Source: Gramella sp. MT6 | Lineage (GTDB): Bacteria > Bacteroidota > Bacteroidia > Flavobacteriales > Flavobacteriaceae | Reading direction: 5' to 3' | Assembly (NCBI RefSeq): GCF_019357415.1 | Contig: NZ_CP048410.1 | Location: 868,001-932,000 of the forward strand | Length of the DNA: 64,000 bases | Part shown: piece after piece, positions 55,244-64,000 of the stretch | How the letters are laid out: the number at the start of each line of letters is the position of its first letter | Numbering within the stretch: the stretch's first letter is position 1 | Translations under genes and position numbers: made by a program | Notes under the pieces: generated by a model | The model's input: only the letters and a program-made list of their open reading frames with translations | What the model was told of the DNA's origin: nothing | Database searches by the model: none

Positions 55244-56466
55244 TGGATATTAATTATGTAAGGGAACAATTCCCGGCCCTGGATAGGGATTTTATATTTA
55301 TGGATAATGCCGGAGGATCCCAGGTTCTAAAAAAGGTAATTGAACGTATTAGTGGTTACCTAGTTCATCATAATGTACAATTAGGGGCTTCTTATAAAGT
55401 ATCGGCAGAAGCAGGTGAGAAATTAAAGTTCGCAACCTCAAGAATTGCAGAGCTGGTAAACGCTTCCAGGGACGAAGAAATAGTTATAGGCTCTTCCACC
55501 ACCATGCTTCAAAGGATCTTAAGTATTACCATAAGCAAACAATGGAAAAAGGGAGACGAAGTGATCGTGACCGATACAGATCATGAAGCAAATGTCTCGC
55601 CCTGGATGGACCTTAAAGAAAAGGGAATTGAAGTAAAGATCTGGAAAGTAAACAGGGAAACCCTGGAACTTGAGATCTCAGATCTTAATAAATTACTTAA
55701 CGAAAGAACAAAACTGGTAGCGGTTACTCACACTTCTAATGTGCTGGGAACTATAAATCCTATCAAAGAAATCGCTAAAGTGGTTCATGAAGCCGGCGCC
55801 CTCATTTCTGTAGACGGCGTGGCCTACGCACCACATAGAAAAGTAGATGTAAAAGAGCTGGATGCAGATTTTTATACATTTAGCTGGTACAAAACATATG
55901 GTCCTCACCTGGCAGTAATGTACGGGAAGTATGAAGAGTTGGAAAAACTGGAAAGCATTAACCATTATTTCATTGGTAAAGACAATGTCCCCTATAAACT
56001 ACAACCGGGAAATTTCAATTTCGAGCTAACCTATAGCACGCTTGGGATCATGGAATATTATGATGAAATGTTCAGACATCATTTTGGATCTGAAAAGGCC
56101 GGTTTTCAGGAAAGACTTACCAAAACTTTTGAGCTTATTGCTTCTCACGAAGAAAAGCTCGCTTCTATTTTATTAGATTACCTGAAAAGCGTTCCTGAGA
56201 TTAGGATCTTTGGGATTCCTGATGCCGATTCGTCAAAAAGGGTGCCCACCATTTCTTTTGTGCATCAAAACTATAAAAGCAATGAGATCGTGGAAAAAGT
56301 GGACAATCACAGGATCGGGATTCGATTTGGAGATTTCTATGCAAAGAAATTAATACAGACTCTGGATCTTGAAGAAAAGAATGGCGTGGTTAGAGTGAGC
56401 CTGGTGCATTATAACTCTACCCAAGAGGTTAAAAAATTAGTCAATATTTTTAAAGAGATTTTTTAG
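55240..56466 (+). CDS. Class V aminotransferase, cysteine-desulfurase-like (VC1184-type)
   Basis: A 408-residue PLP enzyme. It opens DINYVREQFPALDRDFIFMDNAGGSQV, typical of the cysteine-desulfurase-like VC1184 subfamily. The PLP Lys is Lys218 in FSWYKTYGPH, and the cofactor Asp/Gln region is VAVTHTSNVLGTINP then ISVDGVAYAPH. Unlike SufS or IscS, the typical active-site Cys loop is not evident, so desulfurase activity is doubtful. Translationally coupled to the S9 peptidase (4-base overlap), suggesting a joint role in amino-acid or peptide breakdown. Confidence 0.88.
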   Translation: MMDINYVREQFPALDRDFIFMDNAGGSQVLKKVIERISGYLVHHNVQLGASYKVSAEAGEKLKFATSRIAELVNASRDEEIVIGSSTTMLQRILSITISKQWKKGDEVIVTDTDHEANVSPWMDLKEKGIEVKIWKVNRETLELEISDLNKLLNERTKLVAVTHTSNVLGTINPIKEIAKVVHEAGALISVDGVAYAPHRKVDVKELDADFYTFSWYKTYGPHLAVMYGKYEELEKLESINHYFIGKDNVPYKLQPGNFNFELTYSTLGIMEYYDEMFRHHFGSEKAGFQERLTKTFELIASHEEKLASILLDYLKSVPEIRIFGIPDADSSKRVPTISFVHQNYKSNEIVEKVDNHRIGIRFGDFYAKKLIQTLDLEEKNGVVRVSLVHYNSTQEVKKLVNIFKEIF

Positions 56467-56467
56467 A

Positions 56468-57076
56468 CTAACGGTATCGCCAAAAAACGCGATTAAATGG
56501 AACTTTGATACCCATATAAATAGCAGTTCTGCGAACCTGGTCTTTTACCACTTCAAATAATTCAGCCTGGGCTCCAAGTTCAAAAGTGATCTTATTTCGT
56601 ATCCTGTAGGAGGTCGTTAATTTAACGGGCATGGTGATCACCCGAACATCAGCTTCCTTTACGCTGGAACCATAATCTGGCGATTCCTGGATAAAGGAGG
56701 CTCCAATTCCGCCTCCAAAATACCAGTTCTCGATCTGCCTGAAAGGATCAAAGTTCACATATGGCATAAAGGTTAACGAGTTATAGTAATTATCATTATC
56801 CAATTCAGTAGAAGTAGTCTTTTGGTAAAATAGCTCTGCTCCCAGCCCCATTTTCGGCCTGAAATAATAAATAAAATAGACGCCTGCGCCAAAATTTGGT
56901 TCGAAACCTGACATTGAGAATCTTTCACCATCCCCATTACCAAATACATCATCTGCCACATACAAGGAGGTATGCTCATAATTGAGCATAGGGCCTATCT
57001 CATAATCTCTGTAACGCTGACTGTAACTGTGGATCGAAAAAAGAATGACCAGGATGAAAACTGATTTTTTAATCAT
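56468..57076 (-). CDS. Outer-membrane beta-barrel-like hypothetical protein
   Basis: A 202-residue exported protein (signal through SYSQ, about residue 20). Alternating amphipathic strands (GAGVYFIYYFRP, GLGAELFYQ, NWYFGGGIGASFIQ, FELGAQAELF) and a terminal aromatic/basic WRYR suggest an 8-stranded porin-like or OmpA-like barrel. No family name recognised. Its stop codon is one base from that of the convergent aminotransferase. Confidence 0.75.
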   Translation of the reverse strand: MIKKSVFILVILFSIHSYSQRYRDYEIGPMLNYEHTSLYVADDVFGNGDGERFSMSGFEPNFGAGVYFIYYFRPKMGLGAELFYQKTTSTELDNDNYYNSLTFMPYVNFDPFRQIENWYFGGGIGASFIQESPDYGSSVKEADVRVITMPVKLTTSYRIRNKITFELGAQAELFEVVKDQVRRTAIYMGIKVPFNRVFWRYR

Positions 57077-57133
57077 AGATCATTTTCCTTTCGGTTAAAA
57101 TGCTAAAGCTTATTTGCCTCGAAATTAAATAAT

Positions 57134-57174
57134 AAGCCTGAATCTGTCAAGTTTAAATTAACAGGTTCAGGCTT
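57134..57174 (-). terminator. Terminator after GH97
   Basis: A 14-base stem with one wobble (57134-57147 with 57161-57174) lies just after the GH97 stop on the minus strand, followed by an A/T-rich tail (CTTATTATTTAATTT). Confidence 0.75.
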
Positions 57175-57182
57175 TTAATTAT

Positions 57183-59369
<2,187 letters not shown>

Positions 59370-59392
59370 TTATTCTAATAAAATTAATTTTT

Positions 59393-60535
59393 TTAGCCTA
59401 TCGCTTGTTTAAGATCTGCAATCAGGTCTTCCTCATCTTCCACTCCAACACTAAGCCTGATTAAGGAATCTACGACTCCTATCTTTTCCCTTTCAGCTTT
59501 TGGGATAGAAGCATGCGTCATACTTGCTGGATGCCCGGCAAGGGATTCTACTCCCCCAAGGGACTCGGCCAGGGTGAAAACTTTAAGTTTTTCAACTATC
59601 CTGGTTGCACTCTCCAGGGTATTTTCTTTAGTGGTAAATGAGATCATCCCTCCAAACCCCGTCATTTGTTTTTTCGCGATTTCATGGTTTGGATGATCTT
59701 CAAATCCCGGCCAGTAAACTTTATCGATCTTTGGGTTCGATCTAAGAAACCTGGCCACGGCTTCCCCATTCTCACAATGACGCTGCATTCTAAGATGTAA
59801 TGTCTTTATACCTCGTAAAACCAGGAAACTGTCCTGTGGCCCACAAATAGCGCCACTTGCATTTTGTATGAAATACAGTTTATCTGCAAGTTCTTTTTCT
59901 TTAACCACGAGACCTCCCATAACTACATCGCTATGCCCCCCCAGGTACTTGGTAGCACTATGCATGATGATATCTGCACCAAGCTCCAGAGGTTGTTGCA
60001 GGTATGGTGTCGCAAAAGTATTATCAACCGCTAACAGAAGGTTATGCTTTTTGGCAATTTTAGAAACCTCGGCAATATCAATGATATTCATCATTGGGTT
60101 GGTTGGCGTCTCCACCCAGATTAGTTTAGTGTTCTCGTTTACATACTTCTCGATAAGATCTGCGTCTTCCATCCCAACAAAATGAAATTTTATTCCAAGG
60201 CCTTCAAAGATTTTCGTAAACAGCCTGTAAGAACCACCATAAAGATCGTTCGTGGAAATGATCTCGTCTCCGGGTTTAAATAGTTTTAAAACCGCATCTA
60301 TCGCGGCAAGTCCCGAACCAAAAGCAAGTCCGAAATTTCCATTTTCCAGGCTGGCCAGTGATCTTTCTAACATAGACCTGGTTGGATTTGCACTTCGAGA
60401 ATATTCAAAACCTTTATGACCACCGGGGGTGCTCTGAGAGTAGGTACTTGTTTGATAAATAGGAGGCATCACCGAATTGTAAGCAGGATCTATATTCTCC
60501 TGTCCGCCATGTATAGTTTTAGTATTGAATTTCAT
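59393..60535 (-). CDS. metB: Trans-sulfuration PLP enzyme (cystathionine gamma-synthase/lyase)
   Basis: A 380-residue Cys/Met-metabolism PLP enzyme. YQTSTYSQSTPG and EYSRSANPTR start the protein, and the cofactor Lys is Lys196 in HSATKYLGGHSDV. GSGLAAIDAVL and LAESLGGVESL are typical. MetB (O-acylhomoserine + Cys to cystathionine) and cystathionine gamma-lyase cannot be separated safely by sequence, so the symbol is tentative. The leader of about 90 bases is structured and has a strong promoter (separate entries). Confidence 0.88.
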   Translation of the reverse strand: MKFNTKTIHGGQENIDPAYNSVMPPIYQTSTYSQSTPGGHKGFEYSRSANPTRSMLERSLASLENGNFGLAFGSGLAAIDAVLKLFKPGDEIISTNDLYGGSYRLFTKIFEGLGIKFHFVGMEDADLIEKYVNENTKLIWVETPTNPMMNIIDIAEVSKIAKKHNLLLAVDNTFATPYLQQPLELGADIIMHSATKYLGGHSDVVMGGLVVKEKELADKLYFIQNASGAICGPQDSFLVLRGIKTLHLRMQRHCENGEAVARFLRSNPKIDKVYWPGFEDHPNHEIAKKQMTGFGGMISFTTKENTLESATRIVEKLKVFTLAESLGGVESLAGHPASMTHASIPKAEREKIGVVDSLIRLSVGVEDEEDLIADLKQAIG

Positions 60536-60559
60536 TGTTCTTTTATAATAACAGTGTTT

Positions 60560-60623
60560 CGATTTTGAAGTATAAAGACTCTTAAATCAGCAGTCATAAC
60601 TGATTTCAGCTTCAGGAAAATCG
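60560..60623 (-). promoter_or_regulatory. Structured 5' leader of the metB-type gene (candidate regulatory RNA)
   Basis: In the predicted transcript a stem pairs CGATTTT + GAAG (forward 60610-60623) with CTTC + AAAATCG (forward 60560-60570), with a three-base bulge. Inside lies a second stem AAATCAG/CTGATTT (60584-60590 with 60600-60606). The outer stem begins close to the predicted transcription start. I find no match to the SAM-I signature and cannot name a class. Confidence 0.5.
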
Positions 60624-60628
60624 AAAAA

Positions 60629-60660
60629 CAAATGTAGTGAGCCTGTTGGGCAATCACAAA
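60629..60660 (-). promoter_or_regulatory. Consensus promoter for the metB-type gene
   Basis: On the minus strand TTTG (forward 60657-60660), 20 bases, then TACATTTG (60629-60636): the full Bacteroidota -33/-7 consensus at good spacing. Transcription should begin near 60625, about 90 bases before the ATG. Confidence 0.8.
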
Positions 60661-60701
60661 ATTGCCTTTACCTTTATCGCTTTATTTAACACCTATTCAC
60701 C

Positions 60702-61478
60702 GTGAAAAGATTTTTTACCGCCTGTTTACTGGTTTTTCTATTTGTTTCTTGTGCCGATGATAAAAAAGAAGAGGAAAAAGATGAGATAAAAGCTCTCTCA
60801 TTTTCGTCAAAAACCATCGAAAAGAAACTAAATGATTGCCTGCCGGAAAATGGAGATTGCACCTTTATCAGCCTGAGTTTCCCGGTAGCAGAAAATGGCA
60901 AGGGGGAGGCCGAAAAGATTAATAAACAGATCGAGAATTTTATCGTAAAAACAGTCGATTTTCAGGATGAAGATAGTGTAGAAAAACCTGAGGAACTGGT
61001 AGAGAGCTTTATCAAAGACTATAAAGAAACTGCAAGTGATTTCCCCGAATATGAATTACCCTGGGAAGCGACTGTTAACGGAAAAGTGAATTACAGCTCT
61101 CCGTCCGTAATATCCATAAAATTCAATACCGATATGTTTACCGGGGGCGCTCACGGTTACAGAAGCACCAACTATTTGAATTTTGATCCGGAAACCGGGA
61201 AAATATTGAACGCGGAAGATATCTTCAATTCAGAATTCAAAGGGTTTGCAGAAGAAGATTTCAGAAAAAAACAGGATATCCCACTAGAAGAAAATATCAA
61301 CAGTACCGGGATGTTTTTTGAGAACGATGAATTCCATTTACCCAAAAACATTGGGATTACAGAAAACAGTATTATCCTGCATTATAATGCCTATGATATC
61401 GCGCCATATTCAGCAGGGGATTTTATTCTGAAATATCCACGAACCGAAATTCAGCAGTTTTTAAAACTGAAAAAATAA
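60702..61478 (+). CDS. DUF3298-type (RsiV-like) lipoprotein
   Basis: A 258-residue lipoprotein from a GTG start (MKRFFTAC; lipobox VSC near residue 17). A DUF4163-like N-terminal part (about 40-150) is followed by the DUF3298 region: GGAHGYRSTNYLNFDPETGKILNAEDIFN. The same pairing occurs in RsiV and PdaC-like proteins, but no sigma factor is adjacent. The GTG start is supported by the signal peptide, which begins right there. Divergent from metB. The nearest box, TACCTTTA (60669-60676), misses the consensus by one base. Confidence 0.85.
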   Translation: MKRFFTACLLVFLFVSCADDKKEEEKDEIKALSFSSKTIEKKLNDCLPENGDCTFISLSFPVAENGKGEAEKINKQIENFIVKTVDFQDEDSVEKPEELVESFIKDYKETASDFPEYELPWEATVNGKVNYSSPSVISIKFNTDMFTGGAHGYRSTNYLNFDPETGKILNAEDIFNSEFKGFAEEDFRKKQDIPLEENINSTGMFFENDEFHLPKNIGITENSIILHYNAYDIAPYSAGDFILKYPRTEIQQFLKLKK

Positions 61479-61511
61479 AGAGCAGATCCATTAAAATATA
61501 GCCTTATAGAC

Positions 61512-61865
61512 ATGAAAAAAATATATCACCTTTCCACCTGCGACACCTGCAAAAGGATCATTAAAGAACTGGAGTTACCAGATTCATTTGTACTTCAGGA
61601 TATTAAAACCGAAAATATCACAGAGGCGCAACTTAAGGAGATGAAAGAAATGTCTGGTAGTTATGAATCTCTTTTCAGTAAAAGAGCAAGGCTGTATAAG
61701 GAGAGAGATCTTAAGAATAAAGATCTAGAAGAAGAAGATTTCAAGAACCTGATCCTTGAACATTATACTTTTTTGAAAAGACCGGTGATCATTAACGACG
61801 ACCAGATCTTTGTTGGGAATTCAAAGAAATCTGTTGCCGCTGCGAAAGAAGCTATACATGGATAA
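61512..61865 (+). CDS. ArsC/Spx-like thioredoxin-fold protein
   Basis: A 117-residue ArsC-family protein with CDTC at the N-terminal redox position (residues 10-13), the LQDIKTENIT segment after it, and the C-terminal RPVIINDDQIFVGNS typical of the family. The usual arsenate-reductase Arg triad is not obvious, so it could be a general thiol reductase or regulator. It overlaps the next gene by eight bases. Confidence 0.88.
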   Translation: MKKIYHLSTCDTCKRIIKELELPDSFVLQDIKTENITEAQLKEMKEMSGSYESLFSKRARLYKERDLKNKDLEEEDFKNLILEHYTFLKRPVIINDDQIFVGNSKKSVAAAKEAIHG

Positions 61866-62757
61866 AAGCCGTCTTCTGGCTATTCTTGCCGCCTTCCTTG
61901 CCAGTGCTATCTACGGGGTTAACCATACGATAGCCAAAGGACTCATGCCTTTATACATTGAACCTTTCGGGTTTATTTTGTTGAGGGTTACCGGTGCGGC
62001 TATCCTTTTCTGGATCATCAGCATTTTTGCACCAAAAGAGAAGATCGCGACTTCAGACTGGCCACGAATCCTTGGATGTGCGGTATTTGGGATGGTACTT
62101 AACATGCTTTTCTTTTTCAAAGGTCTAAGCCTTTCCACACCAATAAATAGTTCGGTGATTATCACCCTTTCCCCGGTAATGGTTTTGATTCTTGCTTCAA
62201 TTCTCATTAAGGAGCGTATCACCTTACTTAAAACTCTTGGTATTATCGTGGGAATGGGCGGAGCTCTCGTTCTGGTTATCTTTAGCAAGGGTGAAAACTT
62301 CAATGCTCCAAATATTCCTTTAGGCAACGTCCTTTTTATTGTGAACGCCTTTTCGTATGGATTATACCTCATCCTGGTAAAACCGCTCACCAAAAAATAT
62401 CACGCGATCACCCTGATGAAGTGGCTCTTCTTTATTGCCATTTTTATTAACCTGCCGGTGACCTATTCTGAATTTGTAGCCGTGGACTGGACTAACTTAC
62501 CCTTTGAAGCCACCTGGAAAATGGGATTCGTGGTGCTGGGAACCACCTTCATGACCTATTTACTGAATATTTATGCACTTAAACAGCTATCCCCTTCTAC
62601 CATAAGCGCCTTTATTTATTTACAACCCCTTATCGCAATTAGCTTTGCGATATCGGTAGGTGCAGATAAACTTACCTGGGTAAAAGGTATCGCCGCCGCT
62701 CTGGTTTTTATAGGGGTTTATATGGTAAGCGTTAAAAAAACGAAGATCAAAGATTGA
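61858..62757 (+). CDS. EamA/DMT-family transporter
   Basis: A 299-residue membrane protein from ATG 61858 (MDKSRLLAIL), with about ten helices and the two internally repeated EamA halves (each ending with a segment like LSPVMVLILASILIKERIT or LQPLIAISFAISVGADKLT). DMT exporters move amino acids or metabolites out of the cell; substrate unknown. The start overlaps arsC, suggesting coupling. A further-upstream in-frame ATG would add residues that lie inside arsC and is rejected. Confidence 0.9.
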   Translation: MDKSRLLAILAAFLASAIYGVNHTIAKGLMPLYIEPFGFILLRVTGAAILFWIISIFAPKEKIATSDWPRILGCAVFGMVLNMLFFFKGLSLSTPINSSVIITLSPVMVLILASILIKERITLLKTLGIIVGMGGALVLVIFSKGENFNAPNIPLGNVLFIVNAFSYGLYLILVKPLTKKYHAITLMKWLFFIAIFINLPVTYSEFVAVDWTNLPFEATWKMGFVVLGTTFMTYLLNIYALKQLSPSTISAFIYLQPLIAISFAISVGADKLTWVKGIAAALVFIGVYMVSVKKTKIKD

Positions 62758-62765
62758 GATTGTCA

Positions 62766-63203
62766 CTATTCGAAACTAAAAAAATCATCCCAGTCGTCAC
62801 TCCAGATATCAAATAAGATCCAATATAAAATGCCAATAGAAATGGCTACAACTCCAGCGGTCGCCCAGCCAGACGCTGAGGAATTTTTAATTTGAAAATA
62901 TTCGTAATTCTCAGGGTTTATTGAATAAGCTGAAAAGCCAATCAATCCAAGTTCAGCCTCCTCCTGGTTCTTAAATTTATTGCTATAAAAAATAGAATTT
63001 TTAGCTAGAACATATAGACTAGAATCTTTTTCGATCAACTTATAAAATGGATATTTCTTTCCATTTTTGTCCACCATCCTGAATTTTTTCTGTGACTGAA
63101 CCACTTCTTCAGGAGTATAATTCTGATGATAATAAACCGTACAACTTTGAAAGGTCATTACGGCAACCAGAAAGGCTATGATAATTTCGAGATTACTTTT
63201 CAT
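62766..63203 (-). CDS. Hypothetical lipoprotein
   Basis: A 145-residue protein with lipobox FQSC (about residue 21), a mixed charged middle, and a C-terminal hydrophobic segment (about 110-130; WATAGVVAISIGILYWILF) before an acidic tail, so it may have a second membrane anchor. No family recognised. An inverted repeat CCTGATC/GATCAGG (63205-63211 with 63226-63232) lies immediately before its ATG and may limit translation. Confidence 0.7.
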   Translation of the reverse strand: MKSNLEIIIAFLVAVMTFQSCTVYYHQNYTPEEVVQSQKKFRMVDKNGKKYPFYKLIEKDSSLYVLAKNSIFYSNKFKNQEEAELGLIGFSAYSINPENYEYFQIKNSSASGWATAGVVAISIGILYWILFDIWSDDWDDFFSFE

Positions 63204-63204
63204 T

Positions 63205-63232
63205 CCTGATCATTTTAAATAAAAAGATCAGG
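63205..63232 (-). other. Inverted repeat abutting the start of the hypothetical lipoprotein
   Basis: An exact 7-base stem with a 14-base loop, ending at the start codon region. No T run follows, so a terminator is unlikely. It would sit at the ribosome-binding region in RNA. Confidence 0.35.
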
Positions 63233-63254
63233 GGCAAAATCTAATAAATTTAAT

Positions 63255-63283
63255 TATAAAATACTGAATTTCAGTGTTTTATA
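63255..63283 (-). terminator. Near-perfect inverted repeat, probable terminator of the last gene
   Basis: Fourteen-base arms (63255-63268 and 63270-63283) differ at one position (a wobble pair). The minus-strand tail is T/A-rich. It lies 62 bases past the stop of the gamma-glutamylcyclotransferase-like gene. Confidence 0.6.
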
Positions 63284-63344
63284 TATTTTTATTTAATATT
63301 GGTGTTTGGTAATTATTTGTTAGCCTGAAACTGCTGTTTAATTA

Positions 63345-63986
63345 TCAGTCTGTTTCGCACAAAATATTTAAAATTTGAGACCTGTCTATATGATTCTTAA
63401 TTCCAGTTTTTGCCATGAAATACTCTATGATTTCAGCATCCTTTAGATCATAAATTTCCTTAAGTCCTTTTATGATCGTAGACAAATATGCCTCACTCGG
63501 TGGGTTTATTCCGTCTTCCAGATAGATCTCACTGGTAAAGGTCACCACTGGTTTCCCTTCAATCTCTCCCAGATAAAGTAAATGCCCATACCTTCCCTGA
63601 GTCATGCAATCGTAATGACCATTATCGATGAGTTCCCGGAAATCGATAACAATCTCACCTTCGAACTTGAGCTCCTGCCTCACCAGATCTTTGAACTGGC
63701 TGGAATTTATAAGGTAGGTTCGTCCCAATGTTTCCACCTTTTCATCCCGTTCTGGCCTCAAGAAACAAATTCCACCGCCATTCCAGGTTTCTGCTTCCTT
63801 GGCAAAATACATTTCGTAATTTATGATTAATGGCTTACTCCCCTTGGGTTTGGTCTTATCTGAACACCCCTGAAAATTCTTAACGGCTCCTGGCGGTGTC
63901 CCGCCATTTATATAGCACATGAACCGTTCTTCTCTAATATTAGAACCATAACAGGCATACCATATTTGATCAATGCCATCTTCCAT
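63345..63986 (-). CDS. Gamma-glutamylcyclotransferase-like hypothetical protein
   Basis: A 213-residue protein. WYACYGSNIREERFMCYINGG near the N-terminus (YGSN at about residues 12-15) matches the start of GGCT/AIG2-like folds. A catalytic Glu is usual later in the fold, but I cannot identify it with certainty. The start ATG is 14 bases from the window end, so upstream context is not visible. Function unknown. Confidence 0.7.
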   Translation of the reverse strand: MEDGIDQIWYACYGSNIREERFMCYINGGTPPGAVKNFQGCSDKTKPKGSKPLIINYEMYFAKEAETWNGGGICFLRPERDEKVETLGRTYLINSSQFKDLVRQELKFEGEIVIDFRELIDNGHYDCMTQGRYGHLLYLGEIEGKPVVTFTSEIYLEDGINPPSEAYLSTIIKGLKEIYDLKDAEIIEYFMAKTGIKNHIDRSQILNILCETD

Positions 63987-64000
63987 AAAAACTATAGGTC

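Noticed and set aside
60560..60660. SAM-I riboswitch before the metB-type gene
   Set aside because: The conserved SAM-I core is not visible; the leader is reported as an unassigned structure.

Overview
The window looks like a chromosomal segment of a marine flavobacterium (Bacteroidota, Flavobacteriaceae), most likely Gramella/Christiangramia or a close relative. The reasons are low G+C, SusC/SusD-type genes, many lipoproteins with a Cys lipobox, promoter boxes of the TAnnTTTG type, families largely confined to Bacteroidota (DUF3078, DUF4249, SYLF, STN-type TonB receptors), and a locus organised like a laminarin utilisation locus. The genus is an inference from gene content, not a search result. 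I see no phage, insertion sequence, CRISPR array or rRNA operon. One tRNA (Arg, anticodon CCT) is present.

Layout. (1) 1-2.4 kb: a small membrane protein, an operon of marC, a small membrane protein and a short FAD oxidoreductase, and a DUF3109 Cys-cluster protein. (2) 2.9-8.0 kb: nucleotide supply, with nrdB, nrdA and dgt. (3) 8.0-12.1 kb: a DUF3078 outer-membrane protein, dxs, a divergent tadA and an orphan lipoprotein. (4) 12.2-27.7 kb: a polysaccharide utilisation locus (PUL), all on the minus strand. It runs from a SusR-like membrane sensor-regulator to SusC, SusD, a surface glycan-binding lipoprotein, a GH16 lipoprotein, a second GH16, a GH3 beta-glucosidase and a third GH16, and ends at a strong terminator. 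GH16 plus GH3 with SusCD points to beta-1,3-glucan (laminarin). (5) 27.9-33 kb: a 1205-residue outer-membrane protein, a haloacid dehalogenase and a SYLF-domain protein. (6) 33-40.7 kb: a second TonB-receptor operon with two DUF4249 lipoproteins and a plug-like protein without a barrel. (7) 41-43 kb: a formylglycine-generating-enzyme-like lipoprotein and a truncated beta-lactamase-fold/TPR lipoprotein. (8) 43.6-51.2 kb: ppdK, two PAP2 phosphatases, tRNA-Arg, small lipoproteins, DUF1028 and DUF3095. (9) 51.2-64 kb: M28 and S9 peptidases, a class V aminotransferase, a beta-barrel protein, GH97 alpha-glucosidase, a trans-sulfuration enzyme with a structured leader, a DUF3298 lipoprotein, an ArsC-like protein, an EamA transporter and two hypotheticals.

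How it works together. In the PUL, surface GH16 and glycan-binding lipoproteins would capture and cut glucan, SusCD would import oligosaccharides, and periplasmic GH16 and GH3 would finish degradation, with the regulator sensing products in the periplasm. The nrdBA-dgt block balances dNTP production and removal. The peptidases, the second TonB operon and GH97 suggest a scavenger of polymeric organic matter.

The observations I find most worth following are: the 1205-residue protein, whose N-terminal phosphoesterase domain has lost its metal ligands while a kinase-like signature follows it; the TonB-plug-like protein without a barrel in the DUF4249 operon; the metB-type leader with nested stems and a textbook promoter; the truncated beta-lactamase/TPR lipoprotein; the DUF3095 protein with class III cyclase-like Asp motifs; and promoter boxes that abut start codons and imply leaderless messages.
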